A stretch of DNA of 64,000 nucleotides from Methanobrevibacter sp. (lineage in GTDB: Archaea; Methanobacteriota; Methanobacteria; Methanobacteriales; Methanobacteriaceae), in assembly GCF_030539875.1 (NCBI RefSeq), contig NZ_JAUNXI010000008.1, positions 1 to 64,000 on the forward strand. The letters are read 5' to 3'. The position numbers and the translations under genes are program-made. The notes beneath the pieces were generated by a model, which was given only the letters and a program-made list of their open reading frames with translations, was not told where the DNA came from and did no database searches. This document shows positions 55,187 to 64,000 of this stretch, piece after piece; positions within the stretch are counted from its first letter, which is position 1; each line of letters starts with the position of its first letter.

Positions 55187-56467
55187 ATGAAAGCCGCAGT
55201 AATTGGATTAGGTGTAGAAGGAAAAAAAGCTGTAAACTCTCTTTTAAATCATGGATGGGAAGTTTATGCCACTGATTTGAATATCGATGTTGATTTGTCC
55301 GGTTTGGATTTGCCGTTATTATCAATGAATATGATTGAAGAAAAGCAAACAGTTTCAATTGTCGGCGAGGACATAACTGTTGATTTGGGTTTTACAAATC
55401 CTTATGCCATCGAACAGTGTGATGCAATAGCTATCAGTCCCAGCATGTACGGTGGGGAATTTGCAACAAGACTTCTTGAAAAATCAGATTTGTTAAGTGA
55501 TGTTTTAGATAATCATAAGAATCTCTTCACTGTTGGAATTACCGGAACTAACGGTAAGACAACTACTGTGCATATGCTAAAGGAAATTTTAGAAAATGCC
55601 GGCAAAAAAGTTTTAGTCGGAGGCAATGGTGGAGGAGGATTTTCTGGCTATTATGATTTAATCCTTGAAGCTAATGAGGGGGAATATGACGTGCTGCTTG
55701 TTGAGGTATGCGATATGACTCTTGATTTTTGTAAGCACTGTTTTGATTTTGACATGATTGGCCTTACCAATATAGGTAATGATCATATGGATGTCCACAA
55801 AACCATAGCCAATTATAAGGATTCCCTGGTTAGATTTTTCTCAGATAAAACAATTTTCACTGCTTTTAATCAGGATTTCAATGCGGATTTCAAACAGTCA
55901 GCAGATAAAACAATACATTACTTTGAATATCAGGATGAATTAAAATTGTTCGGAAAATTTAACTTGCTTAATGCAGGTCTTGCAACAGCCATTTCAAGGG
56001 AATTGAAGGTATCTAAGGATGTTATAAAATCCACACTTGCCAATTTCAATGCTGTTGAAGGCAGACTGGATGTTTATAAGATTAATGATGCTTCAGTTTA
56101 TGTTGGAAAAACAGATAATTCAGATGCCCTTGCTTCAATTTTATCAGAAAAAGATTTTTATGCATTATTCCTTGGCACACCCCGCCATAATGAAGTGCAC
56201 AGGCTGGATATTCTGGATGTTGCAGTCAGGTACAATCCGGAAGTCATTGTTTTGTTCCCCGGATTAGATGACACATTGGATATTGCAATTTATAGGCTAA
56301 ATTCACTGGGTTATAGTGGAAACGTCATTACAGTAAACACTCTTGATGAGATTATTGAATTGGTGGCCGAGTATTCTCATGAAAAAGCAATTTTAATCGG
56401 CGGCAATGGTCAGGATGTAATCATAGATATTCAGGAGAGAATCAAATTAATATCTGAAAACTTATAA
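55187..56467 (+). CDS. Mur ligase family protein, probably pseudomurein biosynthesis
   Basis: 426 residues with an N-terminal Rossmann-like region (AVIGLGVEGKKAVNSLL), central ATPase domain (GITGTNGKTTTVHML and GLTNIGNDHMDVH), and a C-terminal ligase domain. In Methanobacteriales such enzymes (pMurC/pMurE group) add amino acids to the pseudomurein peptide. It is shorter than many bacterial Mur ligases. An exported protein and a nucleotidyltransferase follow on the same strand. Confidence 0.85.
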   Translation: MKAAVIGLGVEGKKAVNSLLNHGWEVYATDLNIDVDLSGLDLPLLSMNMIEEKQTVSIVGEDITVDLGFTNPYAIEQCDAIAISPSMYGGEFATRLLEKSDLLSDVLDNHKNLFTVGITGTNGKTTTVHMLKEILENAGKKVLVGGNGGGGFSGYYDLILEANEGEYDVLLVEVCDMTLDFCKHCFDFDMIGLTNIGNDHMDVHKTIANYKDSLVRFFSDKTIFTAFNQDFNADFKQSADKTIHYFEYQDELKLFGKFNLLNAGLATAISRELKVSKDVIKSTLANFNAVEGRLDVYKINDASVYVGKTDNSDALASILSEKDFYALFLGTPRHNEVHRLDILDVAVRYNPEVIVLFPGLDDTLDIAIYRLNSLGYSGNVITVNTLDEIIELVAEYSHEKAILIGGNGQDVIIDIQERIKLISENL

Positions 56468-56525
56468 TAATCTTTTTATATTATGTTTCCTAAATATACA
56501 AATTATTAGTATTTTAGGTGTAGTT

Positions 56526-57716
56526 ATGAGTCGTAGTTGGAGAAAAATATCTATAACAATTACTTTATCGTTAATTGTTTTATGTGCATTATTTATTGTA
56601 TTTGATTATACAAGTGGTGCTTCTTATTCAGCTCAGTCCATTTCAGAGGATTATGACCTTCCAATCGGCCAATCAATGTTTGAAAATCAATCTATTTTGG
56701 GTCAAAGAGATTCGATTAAAATGCCGTTAATATCTAACATGGAATGTCTTCCTCATCAAATCATGGCATTTGATATTCAGGGAATATTGCTGTCATTATC
56801 AACAGGTATTGTGCCGTTTGATTTTTCATCAATATCCAGTGAAGGTATAGATTCCTACGGAAATGTTGTTGATGTTGTGGGTCCTGGATTTTTGACTTTT
56901 GCGGGGGATAAGTTAGCTGTAAAATCACCAAACAATTATGTGTGGGGGTACTCTACTCCGTATAAATGGTTAGTTAAAACTGAAAATGGTGTTGATGTTG
57001 TTGAAAACGGAACAGTTATTGAATCTGTTCCTACTGAGAAAATTAAGGATTTGGATTTTCACAATGATTATTATAATAACAATACTATCGTAAGCTGGTA
57101 TAATTATGATGCTCATATTAATTCTACATTTACCTTGGAAAAAGGAATGAAAGGATTTTCCGATGGAAGGAATAATATCAGCGCTTCTGATGTTCCTCTG
57201 ATTTTTGGTGATGATGTAGTGGATTATGCTTCCGAATATCCGACCGGTTCTCCGATTCTTTTATACGCCGGAAATTATACTGAAGAGGAAGGTCAGGTTT
57301 ATGGTACTTCTTTAGGTTCTCATCCTCAATATGGGGACGGTATTAGGGAAGTAAATGCAAGACAGTTTGTTGAAGCATGGAATGGAACTATTATTCCTCC
57401 TAATTCAACTTCCAGTGGTAAGGATTATGTCTACTTCGAATCTGCTTCTGATGCATCTGCTCCTGGCGGAAGCGCATCTCATGGAGTATGTCCTCCTGCA
57501 AGAACATTAAGAGCAGCTACTGCTGCTGAAGGTTTTCCTTTGCCTGTAGGTATGACCTGGGATAGGGATGCAGTTCTGTTCGGTTATAATCCTGCACAGG
57601 GTATTACAGTATCCAATACTCATGATTATCCTGTAGCAATAAAAATGTGGACTGAAGGCTCAGGTACCGGAATGGGTATCTATTGCCAGTTGATTAGATA
57701 TATTCCATCTGAATAG
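56526..57716 (+). CDS. Exported protein beside the Mur ligase, unknown
   Basis: 396 residues with one N-terminal membrane segment (about 10-28) and a large outside domain rich in Gly, Ser and Asn with several glycosylation sites. Landmarks are YVWGYSTPYKW, GTSLGSHPQYGDG, and near the end DRDAVLFGYNPAQGITVSN. I do not recognise the family. Its place between a Mur ligase and a sugar-type nucleotidyltransferase suggests a cell-wall role. Confidence 0.6.
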   Translation: MSRSWRKISITITLSLIVLCALFIVFDYTSGASYSAQSISEDYDLPIGQSMFENQSILGQRDSIKMPLISNMECLPHQIMAFDIQGILLSLSTGIVPFDFSSISSEGIDSYGNVVDVVGPGFLTFAGDKLAVKSPNNYVWGYSTPYKWLVKTENGVDVVENGTVIESVPTEKIKDLDFHNDYYNNNTIVSWYNYDAHINSTFTLEKGMKGFSDGRNNISASDVPLIFGDDVVDYASEYPTGSPILLYAGNYTEEEGQVYGTSLGSHPQYGDGIREVNARQFVEAWNGTIIPPNSTSSGKDYVYFESASDASAPGGSASHGVCPPARTLRAATAAEGFPLPVGMTWDRDAVLFGYNPAQGITVSNTHDYPVAIKMWTEGSGTGMGIYCQLIRYIPSE

Positions 57717-58391
57717 ATGGAATTTTTACTTATTTTCATGTCAATTTCAACTATTATTACTGCGGCCGGAAAAAATTCCAGAATGAGAAAAGATCAAATT
57801 TCTCGAAATATTGAGTTAAAAAACAAACTTATTCTGCCGTTTGAAAACAAGACTGTTATAGAGACAACTATTGATAATGCATTATCTGCAAATGTAGATG
57901 AATGTATTGTAGTACTTGGTCATTATGCCGATGAAATTAAAGAAGCTATTTTTGATAATTATAAGGATTCAGTTAAGTTTGTTATTAATAATCCTGTTGA
58001 TGTAGGTTTATCAGTATCACTTTATAATGGTTTGTCAAATATCATGTCTGATTTTGCATTATGCATTACAGCAGATCAACCGACAGTATCAACACAAACT
58101 TTTAATAAGATGATTGAAGTAAGTCAAAACTCTAAAAATCCTTATAAAACAATATCTATTTTAAGAAGACGAAAAACAGGACTGTTAGACACTGCAGAAG
58201 GATTGGGAATGCCTTTTGTTGCTCCCCGTGAAAACCTGATGGAATATCTAAAGAATGAAAATGATAATTTAAATCCGATTTTGAGAAAAATTTTTGCTGA
58301 TGGTTACACTTTCTATGGAATAAAAGAAAAAAATAAAAAAGAATTATTAAATATTAATCATTATGAAGATTATCTGGCTCTTTTAGATTGA
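57717..58391 (+). CDS. MobA-like nucleotidyltransferase
   Basis: 224 residues in the longest frame; ATG 57738 (SISTIITAAGKNSRM) is a likely alternative start. The nucleotide motif TAAGKNSRM, LPFENKTVIETTI, and CITADQPTVS with the metal Asp place it in the NTP_transf_3 family, near MobA/MocA and sugar-phosphate nucleotidyltransferases. As the third gene after a Mur ligase it could activate a pseudomurein precursor with UTP; molybdenum-cofactor cytidylation is the alternative. Confidence 0.78.
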   Translation: MEFLLIFMSISTIITAAGKNSRMRKDQISRNIELKNKLILPFENKTVIETTIDNALSANVDECIVVLGHYADEIKEAIFDNYKDSVKFVINNPVDVGLSVSLYNGLSNIMSDFALCITADQPTVSTQTFNKMIEVSQNSKNPYKTISILRRRKTGLLDTAEGLGMPFVAPRENLMEYLKNENDNLNPILRKIFADGYTFYGIKEKNKKELLNINHYEDYLALLD

Positions 58392-59057
58392 TTCCAAACC
58401 GGAAATAACTTCTTCGATTTTGGCTTTACTGATGCCAACAGTCATTTCACTGTCTTTAATATCAGCAAACTTTCTTGAACCGTCACAACCTAAAGTGAAA
58501 TTGACACTGTCTGTAAGGTATGGGCTTGAAAATGCATCTCCGCATAATGATTGGATACCTGCAAAGGAAGGATTGATTTTTTCACCGGTTTTATAAACAA
58601 TACTTTGGGCAAGTTTCATTCCCCCAACAGGTTCGGTTATGATTTGAATAACGTCAGCTTCAAAATCAGCTTCATCTAAAGGAGAGTAGATGATTCCCCA
58701 ACTGATGTCTTTAATAACTGCAAGTTTGGAAGTCAACTTTTTAGCTTTTTCCAAGTCTTGAAATCTGCCTAATGAGAAATATTTTTCACCATTGGCTAAT
58801 TTTTCAGGCATATCTCTAAGTCCAATTGCACCTGCTCCCCCTAAACATGACTGCTGGTCGATTGTGGAGTAGAATTGATTTCCTAAAGATGCTTTTCTAA
58901 CCATTTCGCAGTGTCTGATTTTTTCATCAATTAACTCAATGCCTTCAGGCAGGTCACCTTCAGTTTTAATTAGCTTCATTGCAACAGGTTTTGTATCAAG
59001 ATCGATTTTGCTTTCAATCACTTCACAATATTTTTTGTTTTTTTCTAAATTTGTCAT
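58383..59057 (-). CDS. DUF169 family protein
   Basis: 224 residues. Family marks: KPVAMKLIKTEGDLPEG, HCEMVRKA, CLGGAGAIGL, and FAGIQSLCGDAFSSPYL with conserved cysteines. DUF169 proteins are frequent in methanogens; they have been suspected of metal or cofactor roles but none is established. It overlaps the end of the convergent nucleotidyltransferase by 9 nt. Confidence 0.88.
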   Translation of the reverse strand: MTNLEKNKKYCEVIESKIDLDTKPVAMKLIKTEGDLPEGIELIDEKIRHCEMVRKASLGNQFYSTIDQQSCLGGAGAIGLRDMPEKLANGEKYFSLGRFQDLEKAKKLTSKLAVIKDISWGIIYSPLDEADFEADVIQIITEPVGGMKLAQSIVYKTGEKINPSFAGIQSLCGDAFSSPYLTDSVNFTLGCDGSRKFADIKDSEMTVGISKAKIEEVISGLESI

Positions 59058-59083
59058 TATAATCGCCTAATATTAAGTTTGTT

Positions 59084-60316
59084 TTATGGAATTTTAAAGT
59101 CTTTTGTTTTAACACTGTTATTTTTACAGAATGTTCTAAAATCACAGGCACTGCAAGTTCTTTCATCAGAATCTGCTTTCCATGCTTCCTGAATTTTACA
59201 ACCCTTCATCTCTTTTAGCAATGATTCCTCGATATTGGCCACAACACTATCAAATTTTAAAAGTGCATTTTTCTGTTCATTTTCATTAATATTTATGATT
59301 CTGATTGACCTGTCATTTTTAAAACCGTCACTTAATTCAGGAGCCTTATCCTCCTCCTGCCAGCTGTTAATTAAGTTTACATCCCGTTCATAGTCATATC
59401 CGACATCGGTTGTATTGTTATTTAACTCGTCTTTAATCAATACCAAATCTTCTTTTGAAGGAACTAATTCATTTAGATAAAAAATGATTCCGGCAATTAT
59501 TGGTTTTGAATTTTCCTGTTTTGACCTAAGCCATGAATAAGTCAAAATCTGCTGTTTATGAGTTTCCCATTTATCTTCGGCTTTTTCATCATTCATTTTA
59601 ACGGGAGGTCTTTTCATTCCTTTATAATCAATAATGATTTCATATTCCTCCCCATTATCATATTTGCCAATTGTTTTTTGAAAATCAGGGTCTTTTGTTA
59701 GATGATCAATAATTTTGTTGCTGTCGTCTAATTTATGCTGTTTTAGTGTTTCATTGATTTTAATGGATGTCAGCACGTCAACTACTCCATTAATACCGTA
59801 ATAATTTGATCTGCTTATTTTCTGATTATAATTCGGCATTTTGCGAATTCCTTTAATTAACATTTCAGAAGAATCGATTAATGGAAACAGATGTTTTCCC
59901 CAAATATTTATTGTCTTTTCAGCTCTGGCGCTGGCTAGTTTTTTATGGTCATGGTCGTTTAAATCAGCTATTGTCAAATCGTTATCCGGCTGATTGACAA
60001 TGCTAAAAAATAGATCTTCATCGTGAGGATAAAGGCCTCTGACTTGCAATCTCAAATCAATTAAATCTTCAATAGGTCTAATATCTCTTTTCCAGTTCCA
60101 GGGAAACTGTGTGTTGTTCTGCCTCCATTGTATAAATGCTTCTTCAAGTACACCATGGATAAACTCACCGAACCATCTCTGCACAGGCTTTGAAGGAGGC
60201 AATGTTCCTTTATTCTGATATCTATACTGAAGATTGCAAGTTAAAAAAGATAGTAAATCTCCAGTTAAACTGTATTCTGGAATCATGTATGATTGGGATC
60301 TTGATGGCAATTTCAT
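59084..60316 (-). CDS. RecB/Cas4-like iron-sulfur PD-(D/E)XK nuclease
   Basis: 410 residues. The nuclease core has YGINGVVDVL and EYEIIIDYKGMKRPP with the acidic and lysine residues. A cysteine near the N-terminus (LTCNLQYRYQ) and three near the C-terminus (CSACDFRTFC) give the four ligands of the [4Fe-4S] cluster seen in Cas4 and AddB. It is 12 nt downstream of the UvrD helicase gene, making an AddAB-like helicase-nuclease pair. Confidence 0.86.
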   Translation of the reverse strand: MKLPSRSQSYMIPEYSLTGDLLSFLTCNLQYRYQNKGTLPPSKPVQRWFGEFIHGVLEEAFIQWRQNNTQFPWNWKRDIRPIEDLIDLRLQVRGLYPHDEDLFFSIVNQPDNDLTIADLNDHDHKKLASARAEKTINIWGKHLFPLIDSSEMLIKGIRKMPNYNQKISRSNYYGINGVVDVLTSIKINETLKQHKLDDSNKIIDHLTKDPDFQKTIGKYDNGEEYEIIIDYKGMKRPPVKMNDEKAEDKWETHKQQILTYSWLRSKQENSKPIIAGIIFYLNELVPSKEDLVLIKDELNNNTTDVGYDYERDVNLINSWQEEDKAPELSDGFKNDRSIRIININENEQKNALLKFDSVVANIEESLLKEMKGCKIQEAWKADSDERTCSACDFRTFCKNNSVKTKDFKIP

Positions 60317-60328
60317 AATTTCACTTCC

Positions 60329-62773
60329 CTAAATTAAATAAATCTCATTAAATCCGATGTATTTTTCGTCTCTGCTCCATCCCAATGCAATGTTTGGAAC
60401 TTTCATAAGATTTTTCTTTGATGTGTATCCTTCAATAGCTGAATTTAGGCCAATCAGCAACAATACCTTTTCAGCTCTTGAAAATGCAACAAAATAAAGT
60501 CTTGTTAAATCATCAAATGACTTGTCTTTTTCACATCTGTCGCTTTGTCCAAGAGTGCTGTATTGCCTTATGGTCTCTTCAACTGTTTTTTCATCTTTAA
60601 CCGATTTCGGAAATCTCAAGTACTGTGTTCTTATATCATTATTTTTAAATTTTGACCCTACATCAACAACAACCAGAGGGAATTCCAGTCCCTTTGATTG
60701 ATGTATTGATAAAATGTTAATTCTGTTATCAGGCAGTGTTTCTAGCAGAGATTCATCTATTTTCACCCCTCCTGTTGATAGTGGGATAAATATATTCCAA
60801 ATAGCTTCCAATATTGAATCCCTCTCTTGCTGTTTTGTTTTAAATGAAATATTTGAATGATAATCATTGAAAAATCCAGTTTGTGTAATCGATTTTGTAA
60901 TTGCTTCCAGGTATACGATTCCTTCAACATCTTCTTGCAATTCTTCAATCCAAGTTGTTATCTTGTAGGCAAGTTCCATCAAACTTGCGATTTTGGGCCA
61001 TTTGGAGTGGCCTCTCGGTCTTCTAAGCTGCCAGTATGTAACAAACTGTGATAATGTAACCGGTTCGTGGGGTTCGGGATTTAATTTAATAAAATCCCTT
61101 GCTTTAATCCTCCAGCGTTTCATATTTCTATCGGCCAGTTTGGGTATTGTTTTGTCTGAATTTTGAACACTGCCTTCAGGGTCAATACATTCAAGAATTA
61201 AACCGCAAAAAATACCTACCATATCAATTTCCTGAAGTTCAATTCCCCTTGGATTAAATACTTCGATGGGATGTCTTAATCTTTTAAGGTTCTTTCTTAA
61301 ATAGTGTAAAAATGAGCGGTTTCCATTTTGCACTTCTTTCGGCGAATATGATAATATAGCAATATCTGATGCTGAACCATATTCTCTGTCTAATTTAAGG
61401 GTTATTTTTTCGATTTCCTTTCCTTTTTTGAGATTTTCACTTTTAATTTGCTGCAGTTTGGCAATATCAATATTATTGTCAATCTTTTTATAATATTCTT
61501 CATTTAAAACCTGCAAAACTTTTAATTCACATTCTCCTTTGTTTACAAGTTTATTGATTAAATTGGCCAAATCTCTGGCAAGCATTTCAGGATTGTTTCT
61601 AAACATTCCAAGAACCGGCATCCTGTCATTTTCAAAATCAGGTGCAATGATTTTTGGTTTGTTTTCCACTCTTGCATTTTGATATTCCTTATCTAATTCG
61701 GCAAACTGGTTGCAGTGGTCGATGATATTTTTTGTTGAACGGTAATTGGTTTTTAGGTTTATTTCTTCAACATCAATGCGTAATTTTTGATTAATGCGCT
61801 TTTGATAATTTGTAAATAAATCAACGGTTGCTCCTCTGAATCTGTAAAGTGACTGGTCGTCATCACCAACAACAGTTATGTTGCCGCCGTTTTCTAATGC
61901 GGATTTGGCAATTGTAAAGTAAATATCTTCCTGTATCAGGTTTGTGTCTTGATATTCATCGATTAAGACTATTTTTATTTCATCTAAAAAGTTTTTCAGA
62001 TCATTACTTTTTAATTTTCTGAGAAATTCCGCTTCAAGCATTGCAAAATCAATTGTATTTCTATTTTTAAGTTTATTTTCATATTCTTTAATGCAATCAA
62101 GTGCAAGATGAACTCCGTTTTTTCCCTGTGTTTTGTCATACAGCTCATCGAAATCAACCTGATCATAATAAATCCTGTTTTTTATTTCAATGAGAATTTC
62201 ACTTAATTTTGATGGTTCTTCAATTTTTTCCTTGCAGGTTAAGTTTCTAAGGTATTCTAATAGGTCCTTGTTTAAATATTTCTCATCTTCAATGATGATT
62301 TTAATCATTGCTGTTTTAGCAACAAAGTCTTCAATTACAATTGATTGATTTTCTCCGGGCTTTTTATTGTCTCTAAGTAATTCTTCAGCAATACTGTCTG
62401 TTGTACCAACTTTAATCTGATTAAAATCAATCCTTTCGATTTTTAAGATATTGTCAAAATCGTCTTCACCGATATTGCCGATTAGATGATTTTTTATCTC
62501 ATCTCCCCAGCCCAATATTCTGGAATACAATTCTTCAGCAGCTTTTTTTGTAAATGTTGTGGCCAATATTTCACTTGGGTCAATATCATCTACAAATATG
62601 TATTTTAATATTTTAAGCACCATCACGGTTGTTTTTCCAGAACCTGGTCCTGCAACAATGAAAAGGGATTTATTACATGGAGCCAATATTGCATTTTTCT
62701 GATCTTTATTTGAAGAAATATCTCTTTTTAGTATAGTCACCACAATATCCTCAAATTCTTCATATGAAATCAT
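60329..62773 (-). CDS. UvrD/PcrA-type superfamily 1 helicase
   Basis: 814 residues from ATG 62773, chosen for GAGGGAGAAA; TTG 62785 is too close. Helicase motifs are complete: VAGPGSGKTTVM, TFTKKAAEEL, LIDEYQDTN, VGDDDQSLYRFRGA, LKTNYRST, HQSKGLEFPLVVV and YFVAFSRAE. It moves 3'-5' on single-stranded DNA in repair. The operon partner is the Fe-S nuclease. Its promoter holds copy 3 of the shared motif. Confidence 0.92.
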   Translation of the reverse strand: MISYEEFEDIVVTILKRDISSNKDQKNAILAPCNKSLFIVAGPGSGKTTVMVLKILKYIFVDDIDPSEILATTFTKKAAEELYSRILGWGDEIKNHLIGNIGEDDFDNILKIERIDFNQIKVGTTDSIAEELLRDNKKPGENQSIVIEDFVAKTAMIKIIIEDEKYLNKDLLEYLRNLTCKEKIEEPSKLSEILIEIKNRIYYDQVDFDELYDKTQGKNGVHLALDCIKEYENKLKNRNTIDFAMLEAEFLRKLKSNDLKNFLDEIKIVLIDEYQDTNLIQEDIYFTIAKSALENGGNITVVGDDDQSLYRFRGATVDLFTNYQKRINQKLRIDVEEINLKTNYRSTKNIIDHCNQFAELDKEYQNARVENKPKIIAPDFENDRMPVLGMFRNNPEMLARDLANLINKLVNKGECELKVLQVLNEEYYKKIDNNIDIAKLQQIKSENLKKGKEIEKITLKLDREYGSASDIAILSYSPKEVQNGNRSFLHYLRKNLKRLRHPIEVFNPRGIELQEIDMVGIFCGLILECIDPEGSVQNSDKTIPKLADRNMKRWRIKARDFIKLNPEPHEPVTLSQFVTYWQLRRPRGHSKWPKIASLMELAYKITTWIEELQEDVEGIVYLEAITKSITQTGFFNDYHSNISFKTKQQERDSILEAIWNIFIPLSTGGVKIDESLLETLPDNRINILSIHQSKGLEFPLVVVDVGSKFKNNDIRTQYLRFPKSVKDEKTVEETIRQYSTLGQSDRCEKDKSFDDLTRLYFVAFSRAEKVLLLIGLNSAIEGYTSKKNLMKVPNIALGWSRDEKYIGFNEIYLI

Positions 62774-63078
62774 TTTCTCCCTCAAAATTTAATATGATTA
62801 AAGTTATGTTGGCAATCTATTTAAAATAATGCAAAGAGCATTTGATAAATATTCAGAACTCCTAATCTAAACTGGAAAATGGCATTAAAAAGGATTTTCT
62901 GCAAAGACAAAATTTCGGATAATTTTTTATCAGTTTTAATATAAGCAAGCGGGATGCTTTTCCATAATATTCATAAACTGGTTATGATTTTAATTCTGAC
63001 TTTCTTTTTTTATACACGAATTATTTAAATATTATTTTACTTAAAGTATAATTATTAATTTTAATTTTAGCTGATATT
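62774..63078. other. Divergent promoter region of the UvrD operon and MrfA-like gene
   Basis: About 305 nt without a gene. It contains the shared motif (62835), a TATA-like TTTTAAATA for the UvrD gene, and, on the right, an AT-rich promoter-like stretch (near 63020-63060) for the plus-strand helicase. Confidence 0.45.
62835..62849 (-). promoter_or_regulatory. Shared promoter motif, copy 3 (UvrD operon)
   Basis: AGAGCATTTGATAAA on the plus strand; 12 of the first 13 positions match copies 1 and 2. It lies 61 nt upstream of the ATG at 62773, just upstream of a TATA-like element. Confidence 0.5.
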
Positions 63079-64000
63079 ATGTCTGAAGTCAACAATATTG
63101 ATATGTTTAAAAATGATGTGAGGTATAGGGAAAATATAGCTCATATTGAGACAATACCGGCTAAAAAAGCCAGCTATAAAAAAGTTGATAATTTAAATGA
63201 AAGAATAATCGGATATCTTGATTCAAAAGATGTAAAATTGTACAACCATCAGGCAGAGACATATGCTGCCATTAAAGAAGGGGAAAACGTAATTATTACA
63301 ACTCCGACTGCATCCGGAAAAACATTGGCTTTTAATTTACCTATTATGGAGACAATGATTGAAGATAAAGACGCTACTGCTCTTTATATCTACCCTGCAA
63401 AAGCGCTGTCTAATGACCAGTTGCGCGTACTTGAAAATCTTGAAAAGGAGCTTGATATAACAATCAATCCGAGAACTTATGATGGTGACACTCCAAGAAC
63501 TGAAAAAAAGGGTGTTCGTGAAAAATCAAGAATTGTTTTAACAAACCCATATCAATTGCATTTAATCCTGTCCTGGCACCACCAGTGGTCAAGGTTTTAT
63601 AAAAATTTAAGATATATTGTAATTGACGAATCCCATTATTATAAGGGAGTATTCGGCTCCAATGTTGCATTTCTAATTAAAAGATTAAAAAGAATAGCTA
63701 ATTTTTACGGGTCTTATCCTCAATTTATTTTATCATCAGCAACACTTGCAAATCCTCTGGAACTGGCAAACAGATTAACTGGCGAAGAATTCATGCTGGT
63801 TGATGATGATACATCTCCAAGCGGCGAGAAAGATTTTATTTTATATAATCCTTTTAAAAATTATGTTAGAAATAAAGCATATACTCAAAATGCACCTTCT
63901 GTTCATATGGAAACGGAGAATATCTTCATGTACATGATGCTGAAAAATATCCAGACACTGTGTTTTACAGTTTCAAGAAAAACTACAGAACTAATTGCAA
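63079..64000 (+). CDS. MrfA/YprA-like superfamily 2 helicase (partial, runs off the window)
   Basis: At least 307 residues; the C-terminus is beyond the window. Helicase motifs: [52 protein letters not shown] and SSATLANP. The spacing and the text around [12 protein letters not shown] match YprA/MrfA, a 3'-5' helicase with a later zinc-binding DUF1998 region (not visible here). It probably works with the YprB-like exonuclease encoded at 37984. Confidence 0.85.
   Translation, partial: MSEVNNIDMFKNDVRYRENIAHIETIPAKKASYKKVDNLNERIIGYLDSKDVKLYNHQAETYAAIKEGENVIITTPTASGKTLAFNLPIMETMIEDKDATALYIYPAKALSNDQLRVLENLEKELDITINPRTYDGDTPRTEKKGVREKSRIVLTNPYQLHLILSWHHQWSRFYKNLRYIVIDESHYYKGVFGSNVAFLIKRLKRIANFYGSYPQFILSSATLANPLELANRLTGEEFMLVDDDTSPSGEKDFILYNPFKNYVRNKAYTQNAPSVHMETENIFMYMMLKNIQTLCFTVSRKTTELIA

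Overview
The window is a strongly AT-rich archaeal chromosome segment and looks like a host-associated Methanobacteriales methanogen, most likely a Methanobrevibacter. The archaeal signs are LSm plus ribosomal protein L37e, L40e, geranylgeranylglyceryl phosphate synthase (ether lipids), HerA-NurA-Mre11-Rad50, Tsr3, archaeal phosphopantothenate synthetase, ArfB deformylase, a prepilin peptidase with a class III signal-peptide substrate, and a pseudomurein-type Mur ligase. A bile-salt-hydrolase/penicillin-acylase-like amidase and a clostridial-type NADP secondary alcohol dehydrogenase fit life in an animal gut. Starts are typically preceded by a GGTGAT-type Shine-Dalgarno sequence. I found no tRNA, rRNA or CRISPR array.

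Layout. 0-11 kb: a Xer-type recombinase, alcohol dehydrogenase, small monooxygenase, left-handed beta-helix acyltransferase, three tandem rubredoxins, a YigZ/IMPACT protein, a PUA-ArfB operon, a lone Panacea-domain protein, the LSm-L37e operon, the Ntn amidase and a pyridoxamine kinase. 11-21 kb: RNase III coupled to a MetX-CBS fusion, AzlCD, a lantibiotic-immunity-type ABC exporter divergent from an XRE regulator with two DUF4013 membrane proteins, and asparagine synthase. 21.8-24.6 kb is a small accessory patch: a RelE-type toxin-antitoxin pair, a decayed transposase and an orphan membrane protein. 24.6-36 kb: GatC-related protein, ACT protein, homoserine dehydrogenase, phosphoglycerate mutase, flavoprotein, MATE pump, GNAT, esterase, a broken zinc-ribbon gene, CTP synthase, the pilin-processing pair and a Dph6-like ligase. 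36-47 kb: CoA biosynthesis, a YprB/MrfB-like exonuclease with a repeat protein, flavodoxin-ferredoxin, M42 peptidase, TrmO, Mop, MoaE, NMN adenylyltransferase, Tsr3 and L40e. 47-55 kb: GGGP synthase and the complete end-resection set NurA, HerA, Mre11, Rad50, followed by a ThsB/MTH538-type TIR-like protein. 55-64 kb: a Mur ligase cluster, DUF169, a UvrD helicase with an iron-sulfur RecB/Cas4-like nuclease, and the start of an MrfA/YprA-like helicase.

How the genes connect. DNA repair dominates the right half: HerA-NurA-Mre11-Rad50, a UvrD-RecB pair resembling AddAB, and both halves of an MrfA-MrfB-like excision system. Aspartate-family amino acid metabolism recurs (MetX-CBS, Hom with an ACT protein, AsnB). 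The most unexpected signal is a 15-bp promoter element at nearly the same distance (61-64 nt) upstream of three unlinked minus-strand genes: the Panacea protein, a small unknown protein, and the UvrD-nuclease operon. This suggests a previously unnoticed shared regulator.
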